From assembly GCF_000471905.2 (NCBI RefSeq), contig NW_006497648.1:848596-912595 (forward strand): a DNA stretch of 64,000 nucleotides, written 5' to 3'. Source of the stretch: Amborella trichopoda. Taxonomy: Eukaryota; Streptophyta; Magnoliopsida; Amborellales; Amborellaceae. Made by a program: the position numbers and the translations under genes. Positions 36,227 to 48,200 of the stretch are shown here, one piece after another; position 1 is the stretch's first letter, and each line of letters begins with the position of its first letter. Under the pieces are notes generated by a model that had not been told where the DNA came from, searched no databases, and saw only the letters and a program-made list of their open reading frames with translations.

Positions 36227-39200
36227 GGGTGGAGGGTGGAGAGCATGGGGAAAACAGAGGGAGAGGGATTTGGTTAAGCACAGGGAGAGAGAGAGAGTTG
36301 GAGGAAGTATGGAGAGAGAGGGGTTTGGGAGATTCATGGGGAGAGAGAAAGAGAAAGACGTGAAGAGAGAGAGGGGGTTTAGAAAGGATGTCTTTTTTAA
36401 ATTTGTTTGGGCTAAAAAGATGGGGTAAAATTGGTATAGGGGGTTAGAAGATGTAATATATAGAATATCTATGTCTAAAGATAGGTTTTGAAACCTTGGA
36501 TCTATGGAGAAATGAAACCTAAAAATAGGGTCTATCGAGATATTTTTCCTTTATTCAAAGAAAACCCTAGAATGGTATAGGGTTGTGTCTATGCAATTCT
36601 AAGTCTGGCCGTGGTTTATGTAGGATTTGATGCCTTTTCCATCTATGCTTCCTTCTCCATCTTCTATTCACATACCCTCTCTCATACTCGTGTCAAGGGT
36701 TGGGAGGCGTTTCAAAGCAGTTTTCACACAAATTTGTGTGTCACGGCAGAACATACATTCATCAACCGTGTCTATTGCACACTTGTTTCAATTTTTCACT
36801 TGTTGGAAACATATTCTAAGATTTACTTTTGAATGAGAGTGCTCTTTTTATTTTTGCAATGATACATGTACAAAAGATTTTCTACTTATAAAAGGTGAGT
36901 GTTTACTGACACGTGCTCTAAAATTTATTTTAGAAAGAGACATTCTATATCCTGTGTTGTTTCTTAATGTCATCATCATCATCAAAGCCTTTTCCACTAA
37001 TTGGGGTTGGCTACACGAATCCTGGTCCGCGTTTAGGATTCATGATAAGTTTTGACGAAGTTTTATGTTGGCTGCCTACTTAACACAACCCAACTCCTTT
37101 ATCCAGGAATGGGACGGGTTAAGGGATAGTTTAAGCTCCTCCCCCTTCTTAGACTTCTGGTTTTTAATGTGGCACCCAAAATCACTTTGTAAATATTCTT
37201 TTTTTTATGCTCTTTTTATTCTATCGCTAGACAAACCTCACCTTAAAATTATATGATAGTATTTTTATTACATAAATTATAAAATATTGTTCTTTTGAAC
37301 AAGTTACATCAATAAGAGGTTATCCTCCATTTAGGTCAATTCCAAGTTTGCTTTTAAAGCAAGCAATTAATACAAACATTGCAATTTTTTTATCATTTTA
37401 TCATGTAATTGCTAACCTTGTCTTTTCAAGTTCAAAGCTTTACAACCCCATGAACAATCTTATTAATTATATAAAATCATACAATTTGTATACTTTAAAT
37501 AGTATGGGTGTTTCTCGTCCATGGCTTTGTTTTTATGGTTAACATTTTCGACACTTGTGTTTGTGATTGCTACAAATATGTGATCTCTGTTTACTCGTTT
37601 CATAGCTCATACCCCTTCTACACACCCTAAAACCTGTTTGTCATACATGCAACCCTAGATGTCTTCTACCATATATGCACAAATTTCACCCACTAACCCT
37701 AGAGAACCACCTTCACCCATGAAGCCTTAGTCTGTTCTTTCATCCCTACTCGCCTCTGAACCCCCTAAACCATTCCTTGCCTGCCTTTTATACATACAAC
37801 ATCATGCCGTCTTCCACTAATCCATCAATCCATTCCTAACCTACAAAATTAGCAATGTAATATGCTCTTACCCCACTCGTCCTTCCAACCGATAATTCCC
37901 AACCTGGTAACTATATGTGATTGTGTTTGTGTGTGTACTATGTTTATACCAGCCATACCCATATCCCAATCATACCCATACAAAAACCTTACCCCTGTAA
38001 CGACACCCTATCTCCTTAAACTCTAAGTTCCCCAGGGCTACCTTCCAACCTGAACCTAAACGCACGATGACCCTGCCTTGTCCAAGTTCCATAACTGTAA
38101 TTATTAAACCCTGAGCTTTATTTATCTAGCCCACCGAACCCTAGTACTTGTGTAAGGTTGTAATCCCTTGTTCCTACATCATTAGGGTTGAGGACAATGT
38201 GGGGGGATGGTTAGCTCAGGTGCTGGGGAATGATGAAGATGGTGGGTTGGGGTGTGGTGGTTGGATGTGTGGGGTTAAAAGTGTGGCTGCTTGAAAGAAA
38301 GAAAAGGATGCTCATGCCCACATCTATGTGGATTGGAGAGAAAGATGTGAGATCTGGAGGAAAGATAGAGGAAGAAGGAGATGATGACAGGCTTTGGTAG
38401 TCATTGGTGGATGCCAATGAAGGGTGTGTGGGTCAGATGGGAGAAGAAGGAAAGTGAAGGAAGGGACCCCCTAGCTTGATATAGAATCAACATCACACCA
38501 AGCTCAGGTTAGCTCTATTATTGAATATAGAATCCACACTACTACACATACCTCAGGTCTTTATGGGATCAACATCATGAGAAGGGTTGAGGAGTTCAAA
38601 CTCAATCAAGACTTTTATGGAATCAACTCCATGAGTAGGGTTGAGCAATCAACAACTTGATGGCATCCGCCATAAAACATTTTACACTCAAACTTCATTG
38701 TGTTGACTATAGGCCTTCATCTCTATTTATAATGACCCCAAGACATCTAATTTTAAATATCTCGGACCTCAAGTCATCTAGTGCCTTGTTACATCTCCTA
38801 ATATAAAAAAAGGAGGGGAAAACTTCTCTAACTATAGAATTGAATCCCTTTAGGGAACAAGAAGAAGTCACCAGACTTAATAGGAAACCGTAATTTGACT
38901 TTAAAAAAAAAAATCTATAAAATAATGGGTTCCACATGGGTCTGTCCAGCTTCTCTCTTGAATCTCTAGAGTGCTCCTCTCTCTCTCACTCTCACTTTCT
39001 TGTGGGGTCCTTTGCCTCATTTCTTCTTCTCCTTGTGGTGTTCCTCTTTGGATTTGTTAGGGTTTGGAAAATGCTCATCATCAATGAGAAGCTGAAGAGA
39101 GAGGATTGTCGACGTGCATGGATGAAAGACATTGCGGAAATGTGAACAAAGGTTTAACACTTTAGCTTTCACCCAAAAAAAGAAACAGGGGTCCTTTGTC

Positions 39201-42200
39201 TCCTTTCTTGTTCTCCTTGTTGTGTTCCTCTTTGGATGAGTTAGGGTTTGGAAAATGCTCATCATCAACAAGAAGCTGAAGAGAGAGGATTATTGACATG
39301 CATGGATGAATGAGTTCATGGACGTGAACAAAGGTTTAGCACTTTAGCTTTCACCAAAAAAAAACCACCATCGTTTTTTTGCCTCAATATTGGTTTCTCA
39401 GCTTATGAATTTGAGTTGGGCGTGAACTTAATCAACATGTAAGATAGATGTGAGTACAAGTTGGTTCTTCCAAAACCCATGCAATTAATAGAAGAAACTA
39501 ATTTGGTCAGTGAAGGATATGGAATTTATTGATGTCTTGAGAACTGGCCCAGGTATGGTAGTATGCTACTCAGTTGCTGGGCAAAGGAGCTAATTACAAG
39601 GTTGTTTTGGATTTAAGGAAGGACTAAAGTTCCTAATACACTTCTTTTTATCAGGAATTGTGGTTCTATGTCCTCAGGTTCACTGCATTTGTATTTGTTT
39701 TACAGCTATGGTTTGCACATATTTTGGAGATCTTTTTGCGTTTATGAAAACTTACTAAATGATATTGCTGCAGCATTTTAATAATGCCATTAAAGATTAA
39801 ACTATTTTCTTCATTTGCAGGTCCAATTTACAGAACCAGTCATCATCACTGCTTGTGAATTTCTTGAGCAGAGTGCATCGTCCTCCTGTCCATCGGTTAC
39901 AATCACAGGGTATGTTATACAGAGTTATTTATCATTTTAAGGAAATATTTTTCATTGTTTTGATAAAACAACATAATTTTGATAATGTTCTCCATAATGA
40001 GAAAGTGTAGGTTAGCTTGTTTTGGGTTATTTGACAAACTTCTAAGATTTGTACCCCTGATCTTCTTAATACAAACTGAGATGTCTTACCATTTAGACCA
40101 GACAAGTGTGATGAAAGCACATTTGTAGGAAAGGCTACTGTGGTGGAACTCTGAGCCACTAGACAGAAAATAACTGTGATGATTCACTAATGGGAAAAGT
40201 GAATTTGTAACACAATCTGCTACAAAGTGGTATGGGAAGTGTTCCCAAAGATATATGCCTATGGCATTCCGTATGTGTTCCTCTCTTTCATTTTATGCAA
40301 TTGCAAGGGCTGTGCCCGGTTTCATCATGTATATACATACAGTGGTGTCCGTTCATCTTCTTGTTATCTTTCTCTGAACAAGGTTGGTTATGATATATGG
40401 TGATTGTGATCTATGGTTGTAGTTTGAGATTGATTGTTGTGCAACAAATCTTATTTATTGAGGGCTTTTGGGTTTGCCAGTGCGTGTCCTAGGGTATCTT
40501 TTTCAGTTCTCTGTGTCATTCTCTTTCCCATGATCTTTATTAGAAGATAGTGGGCATGAAATCCTTACAAAAAGCTATTATCTATTTCTTGCATAGATGG
40601 GCTACATGTCAACCCTTTCATTTGATGTTAAAAAAAAAGAAAGAAGGGCTCAGGTTGGTCTGTTTTTTGGGGACAAATTTCAAGGATTGAACCCTTGACC
40701 TCCCACTTCTATACCCTATATGTCAACCACTATGCTAAATACTAAGGGGCATGGGATGCTTCATTATGCTCTCTACAGGCATATACGGATATGTTTTCAC
40801 TTGATCGAGTAAAAAGAACAAGAACTTGCCTCTTGTATCACTTTTTTTTGGATGAATCTCTCTTACATTACTTTTATGTGTGATGTTTTTAAAATGACTA
40901 AAAGCATCAGTATGTTTCCTGTTTCTTAGAACCAGGGATTGTTTGATGGAGTTATAGAACCGTTTCTTTTTGCTAAGTGTTGCGTTAAATCACTTCCTTG
41001 AAAATATTCTAGATTATTAGCTTTGCTCGGGATGGCTCTTGGGCTCTTGGCATATAACTCGTGTATAAGCAAGCTGAGCCCTCAGTGTTTATCAACTCTG
41101 TGTTTTGATGCTTTTCTAGTAAGCAGAATATGTGCATTATTTTTTGTTATATAGATGGGGTTGCAGCCCACACCTTGACTTCCTAGGCTTACTATCCAAA
41201 AGAAAATAGGAACTTGGGCTAGCTTTGGTTGTCTTTGGTGTGGTAAACAGCCATGCAACGTGTTGGCATTGAGCCTGGCTACATATGGAATTTATCAATT
41301 TTTAAACTTCTTAGTGTTTAGTAGTAATGAAATTTCACTTTGTGCAATGCGAAGCTTCGCTGCACCTTGAAAACATTTGGGTGATCTCACATTATGGCAA
41401 TATATGTCCAGATCCAGTTCACCTCCTTCTTTTGCTCTAGAGGCTTTTGTTCAGTGTGAAGGAGAACCGCGGTTCAGGCGCTTATGTCAGCCGTTCCTGT
41501 ACTCGCAATCTTCATCAAATGTTTTGGAAGTTGAGGTATCATCTTGATCATTTTTTTTTCTGTGATGCTTGTTGTCCTTTTGTTTCCACTAAATGCTTGG
41601 AACATATATTCATCTTACTTTGCAGTAATGAACATATTTTGAAGTAATACTGAATTAATACTTTTCTAGTTTCTGTGGCATTTAATCTTGGTCTGTTTTC
41701 TTAGAAATCCCTTGTCATAATGCCTTAAAGTGGATTTTGATGATACATGGACTCTCTTGAGCATTTGATGGCATTACATCTGTTGGATAACTGGTTCTAA
41801 TGTTCAAAAATTCACATCAGCTAAAATGCCTAGGTGGGCCAGGCGCTGTCTTGATGCAGGTTGCTGAGGGCAGAAAAATGCCCTCGGCTAGGGTCATATA
41901 GTAATTCCCCCCCCCCCCTCCCTAAGAAAGGAGTAAACAGGGTTTTGGGAGACATTCTAAACCCGCAAACCAAATCCGTGCCATCTAGAGAGAGAAAAAC
42001 TCCCAAAAACCTTGATTTTGTGATTTATTGAAAGATCGATAAATTTTTGAATTTTTGATTTCTTCCGAAATCGAAGGCAATATCTCATGGTGGTTTTCGG
42101 AGCTTCTAGTGGTCAAAATTGAGGACTTTTGGTGGCTGAATAGACAAGGTTTGGGCCGACATTGTGTCCATTTTGATATTTTTATTGCATTATGCCGTTA

Positions 42201-45200
42201 TGATATTTGAATATGGGTTTTGATTTTTTTTGCTATAATATATTAAATGTTTTGCATCATTTTGTTTTTTACTTTCTTTTGTCTTTTTATGATATATTTA
42301 CATGTTTGTAGTTGAAAAGATTGATTTTTTTGTGATTAATTGATTATTAACTCGTTTGGTCTAAGAAGGGTGAGGACGTTAAACTTTTCCTTAACCCGTC
42401 CCAAGCCCGGGTAATGGGGGTGGGTTGTGTTAGATAGGCAGCCAATGTAAATCTTTGCCAAAATTTCTCATGAATTTGGAATATATGCTATTTGCTTATG
42501 TTAGGGCATTCTGCGTATGGCTCTTAATAGAGTAGAATGGTGGATTGGGATTCGTGTAGCCGACTCCAATTAGTTGGGAAAAGGCTTTGATTATGGTGAT
42601 GATGTTTGGACGATGAAATTGGCATATTCCGAGTGGTGATGCCATAGAGTTGTTTTGAGTTTTGGGGTGGTCAAATTTATTTGTTTTTTATTTTTGTCTT
42701 GGATGCATGGGCAAGTAATGTATTATTTGTAGTCTTTTACAATGACATTTGAAATTTCAAGCAATTTGATGTGTCTTACAATCTCTTTGAGTCTTTGTAT
42801 CTATAAATTTATCTATAAATTTGTTTTGTAATATTTGTTTTTTCTTTGCCATGAGGAGTTTGGTGCTTTAAGATTGCCCTGAAAACTCCCTAAGGCCTAA
42901 AACTCTGCCCTAATAACTCCCTAGTCTTTTTTTTTTTTAGGGGGGGGAGTGGGAGGTTGGGTATGGGTCCCCACCTGTTCCTGGGTGGGCGATCAGGCCT
43001 CCAAAATGCCTAGGCCTGCGTTTATTTGAACATTGACTGGTTCTTAGTTCAGAACCAAGTATTTACCGAAAATAGTTTAGAACCAAGTAGTGGTTTGTGT
43101 ACAGGACCTTTAGAAATTAATTGTTTTGTGAGCTAGTGATAGAGTGTTGACACTCTTGCTAAATTGTGGCAGAGTTCTGTTAAGGAACACTCATACGTTT
43201 GCCAGGAAGTGAGTTTTGTTTGCCGGTTTGTCTAGTTTGAACATGTATGTATCTTTTCCCTTGAGTGCTCCTCTAGGAAGTCTTCCATGTTGGTGGAATC
43301 CTTCTTTTTTCCATATTCATTTGGAGTGTTTTAACTTTTATACATTGCGGTTTGTTTTATTAAGACTCCAAAGCAACTTACAGGGCTAGTCTTTTGTTAC
43401 ACGATAAGGATTTGCTATATTGGACTTCAACGTAACATTTCATACCCATCAGCTTAATTGAGCCATATCGGTGGTGACTAGATAATGACACCTGCTTACC
43501 TCTTAAAACCTTCACCAACATCTCCCTTGTTAGGATATAATGCTTGGTTTTGGCTAGTTCCCCTCGTAGTTATATGTGCTTCACTATTCATTAACAAAGC
43601 ATTGATTGCACTAGTTCATTTCCGGGAAACAAAGCCTTGACAAAGACTTTTTGACTAATGACTTACTGCTTATGTCTGGTAGCCTACCACTCTGGTGGTG
43701 TTCCAAATCAAAATACTTCATTTGAAATACAAGGGAAGGTCGAACATTTATTGATGATGAAGAATATTTTTCTGAGGGGAGAATTTTCTCTTGATCAAAA
43801 TGATCTTTTCTGAAATCCAATCCATAATGATGTACCCGAAAATACAATATTTTCTTACTTGACCAACCATCAAAAGAAGCAAATGCAACGGGTACACAGT
43901 AAGATTGATGATCATATCTCCCACATAGTAGTAGAATATACAGGGGAAGGTTGGGCATTTGTCTTTGATAATAATTATTATTCATAGGAAAGTTATCTTG
44001 ATGAAAATCATCTTGTCTGAAATGCTAGTACTTTCTGTCATTGCTATGAAATTCTTCCATTACTAAATATAATTTGGTTTATTTTAGTTTTGTAGCAGTG
44101 AAGATTTTATGCCACAGGTAAAGACAGGATTGGACCATGAACTGTGCCGAAAAATGGTCAGGCACTGGTCTAACATAAAAAATTGTAGATCTGGCCAGAA
44201 CCATTGTTGGAATGGCTTGAACTTTTTTTAACTATTATTTTTTGTTTTTTGGGTTCTTTATTAGTTTCTTGATGTCTTTGGTCGCAGTGTGTTATGCCCT
44301 TTGGTTGTCCTGCTCTGTCTTTGTTGAGTTTTCTTTCCTAGATCTGACTAAATTATTCCTTTAATTTCTACTATTTCATGTGAATTAATGCAGTAGTTTG
44401 GTGTAGGCGGTGGTTACAAATCATCTCGTGGTACGCGGAAGTTATCGCAGTCTGACTTTAGTCATTTATGGCAATACAACAGAAGACATGGGTCAGTTCA
44501 GCATGGATTTTGATGTAGATAGTTCAATGACAAACCTAATTTATTCACCCGCCGAGGGAAAACTTGAGGACCTCCCACCTGCACTGCAACGAATCAAGTT
44601 GTGTCCAGAGGAGTCTATACTTCCTCTCAAGTCATTGTTTTTTCTAGTTGCAGAACCAGAACTTGCAGTTGAAATGAGACAGCTTTTGCGGATAATTCTA
44701 AGGATCTGTCAGGTGTCTCAAGACGAGGAAACCATACGCAAAGTAGTGAAAATCTTTGTTTCAGCTGTTTCATCATTTCTTGCTGCGGATTTAACTGGTA
44801 GAACAATTGCTTTGATGCAAGACAAAGGGAATAAGTTGAGTGAAGGGAGTAAGGGTTTACAGAGCATTCTTATTGAGGCAAAAAATGAGCTATTTGAAGT
44901 TTATAAATTGCTTCCACGTGAAACAATGAGTTCATCAGCTGAAATATCAGGGGAATACGTTCTTCTAGAAGATGGGGTTGAACCAGACACTCAAGAACTG
45001 CTTACAGTTGTATTAAAGCAGTATTTTGAAGTTAATGAAAATTTACTGGATACTGGCATCTCAATGCTTTCCAGGGTAATTCTTCATGCTGTCCTTCTCC
45101 CTGTTTCCTAAATGTATTCTAGAAATCTAAGTCATATCTTTACTAAATTACTTTGCATTCTAAAGAGTAATCCCTGTATCTGAAAAATACCCTACACTGG

Positions 45201-48200
45201 ACATATTTGTGATATGTTTTGCAGAATGAGAAACTGGTTGTAGGGTTGAGCGCACTATACCTAATTTGCAGCACTGAAGAGCATTTTTTTCAGTTTGTTA
45301 ATGGAGGTGGAGTGGATCATCTTGTTGGCATCTTGTGTGATGACATGCAGAAATCAACTGCTATTCACTTGATGCTACTTGGAGTTGTTGAACGTGCAAC
45401 TAGATATGCCATCGGATGTGAAGGATTCCTTGGGTGGTGGCCACATGAAGATGAACATGTTCCAGCTGGATGTAGCAAAAGTTATAGTCGGCTCTTGAAG
45501 TTTTTGTTGTGTAAGCAGCGCCATGATGTTGCTTCTCTTGCAACATATATTCTACACCGTCTTCGTTTTTATGAAGTTGCATCCAAGTTTGAGGTATGTT
45601 TTACCATGTCGGTCAACATTTTCTCTATCGTTTCATGAATTAGTTTACATTGAACATTTAGTTTGTTGGATTCTTTTGCATTTGGCATATGGGTGTGGGC
45701 CTCTTTTCAGTCAGCAGTACTGTCGTTACTGGGAAGTATAACAGCCGCTGGAAGACTTACAGATAGTAGCACAAACACACTAGTTGCAGCCAACAATGAG
45801 CTCAAGAAACTCCTGGTCAGTATCTCCATGATTGTTAACTTCTTTGGTTTCTTTTGATCAGGGTAGCTGTACCTGAAATACTTCATTTTGCAATTATGAT
45901 TGAAGCCCTTCGGGTCCCTAGCCACCTTGCTTAGGCCAATGTGGGCCCTCCTAGGTGGCCTGCCCCTAGGTGGTGCCTCGCGCCTCAGCTGAGGCATCTG
46001 TCTGAGGTTCTCATGGTCCCATGGCAGAAATTGTCCTCAGGCCATGGGAAAAGAGTATTTTTCCCCCCTTTTAAGGAATTTTTTTTCCCCTATTTTTTTT
46101 TTTTTTTCCTTGGGGGTGGGGGGTTGGGGAGTTGTTCGGGATATATGCTTAAACGCCCATGCTGCCCCCCCCCCCCACCCCACCCCACCCAAAAAAAAAA
46201 AAAAACAAAGACAGAGAAAAAAAGAAATAATTTTTTTGAAGATTGTTCAGATTTATTTTAAATGATAAAGGAAAAAAAAAGTCAAGAAGTTTGATTGAGA
46301 AATCTTCTCAAATGTTATTTTTATCTATATTGTGAATTGGATTACATATGGACTTGGTCTATGCTTTGCTGCTTATGTATTTCTGTGTTTGAGTACTTTC
46401 GAGTTTTTGACTTTGTGGTATTGGACATGTAGCCATGAACTTACATATTTAGTGGGAAATGACATTTGGATTTTGGATATGCTATTGCTATTACCTTCTA
46501 CTATTGGAAAAGTATACAATGAGACAATTTACTTTTTGCACAAGGTGGTCATAATTAATCTTGACCATTGGATGTGAAGTTGGATGGCTGCATTCATTCC
46601 ATTGACTAAGCTCAAACTTCAAAAGAAAATTTCTCAAATTTTGTGGCACACCCAAGCTATTAGATTTCACATTGGATGCTTATACGTAATTGTGACCTCT
46701 TTGTATCAAAGGTAAATGGTTTCATTGTATACAATCCCTTTACTATTTGTAGATGTTAGTTTAATCTTACATTTGCTGATATGCAATTGTGAAATGTGAT
46801 AGTCTCATGATATCGCTGTGCCTGCCCGCCCCACCAAACCACAAAAAACGAAGAAGACCAAAAAGCCACCACCTGCCCGGAAGCCTGGGCGGCATGTTGC
46901 TTTTTGGCACTGCCCTGGATTGTTTTTGTCTTTTATTTTTTTTGGGTGAATGCCTGAATTATATTTGTTGGCAAGTGTTATTGCAGAAGTTGTTGAACAT
47001 GAATTGGCCAATTGATGACCCTTCGCCTGTAGCTTCTGTAAGAGGGTCATCGATCCTTGACCAAGAAGATGGCTTGTTGTCCTACAAAGCGACAATTAAA
47101 ATGATTGCATCATCTAAGTATTCTTTTGCTCATCGGGAGATTGACGCTCACCTTTTGTCACTTTTGAAGGTACTGTAATATTTTTATATGTATCTTCGAT
47201 TCCCTTAAAAATGTTTTGAGGTGTTGTAAGCTTTGTACTGTGTATTTGATTGTGTTATTGTTTATTTTTCACCTGTCTTCTTACTTACCACATTCACACT
47301 AGTACTTCCTCCATTATACTTCTTCTTTCATAAGTAAAAATAATGTTGATAGATGGGTCCTTATCAAAAAAATAAATAATAAAAAATAAAAACAAGCTTA
47401 TTCAAAAAAAAAGAAAAGAAAAGAAAAGTTGACGGAAGGGTCCATATCAACGGGGTTTGAGATATTTTTGCAAATTTTGCCCACTTAAATGTTTATCTGG
47501 AAACAGGAGAGAGGATTTCTTCCTTTAGCAGCTGCTTTATTGTCATCTCCTATATTACGTTCAGCTACTGGTCGTGCTATGGATTTCTTTGTGGATATCA
47601 CAACATCCTTTGGGACCATAGTTCTTTCCCTTCTGTTTTGTCGTTCAGGTTTGTCTCATGCTTGTTTCTATGATCTATGCAGTCCGATTGACGTCTTGGA
47701 TTATGTATTGCTTATGGTATTGCATTTTATGTCGTTTCTCAGGTTTAATCTTTCTTCTTCATCAGCCTGAAGCTAGTGCAGCAATGATGCTTTCAATGCA
47801 AGGTGTTGGAGATGTGGATAAGGCAGAATGTTTACCAATTAGATATGCTATGGTCTTGTTATCTAAGGGTTTCTTTTGTCGACCCCAGGATGTTGGCGTG
47901 ATTGTTGAAACTCATCTTCGACTGGTCAGTTTTGAACTTGCTTGTGACTAGTTTGCACACACTTTTCTGTAGGCCCCATATCATGTATGCTGCTACTGAT
48001 TTAATAATTTACTCCTTTAGGCCAGTGCAATTGATCGATTGGTCGGCGCTGCTCATCATTCTGAAGAGCTTTTATGGACACTCTGGGAATTGTCTGCTCT
48101 TTCCAGGTAGATTAAGTTATCGTAACTTTATCTCAAGAACAAGGTCTTCTTTAGTAATTTTAGCTACTGTTCTGTCACTTAATGAAATGTCTGGTGCAGA

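Larger units (their letters stand above)
31408..39820 (+). other. VIR intron 1 (8.4 kb)
   Basis: Holds, in order: two local tandem duplications (31413-31763), a hAT element (32807-33897), unrecognised sequence with short open frames (33906-34974), a Pack-MULE (34984-36549), a SINE-like copy (36969-37159, minus), unrecognised pyrimidine-rich DNA (37600-38700) and a 184-bp tandem duplication (39004-39366). A first intron this long is unusual for this gene. Confidence 0.85.
41536..44406 (+). other. VIR intron 3 (2.9 kb)
   Basis: Contains the hAT at 41798-43035. The rest (43044-44406) has diverged internal repeats near 43730-43980 and a 124-codon minus frame that I do not assign. Confidence 0.8.

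Noticed and set aside
35895-36428. 177-codon plus frame taken as one gene
   Set aside because: Its first part is the 3' end of the captured DUF1995-like pseudogene; the second part is GA microsatellite in the MULE arm.
40677-40740. tRNA-like stretch (ATTGAACCCTTGACC) in VIR intron 2
   Set aside because: No acceptor stem or anticodon arm could be built; at best an old SINE trace.
43611-43985. 124-codon minus frame in VIR intron 3, with a CGRYDHQ stretch like a gag zinc knuckle
   Set aside because: Only one partial motif, surrounding sequence contains diverged repeats, and no neighbouring retroelement domain is seen.
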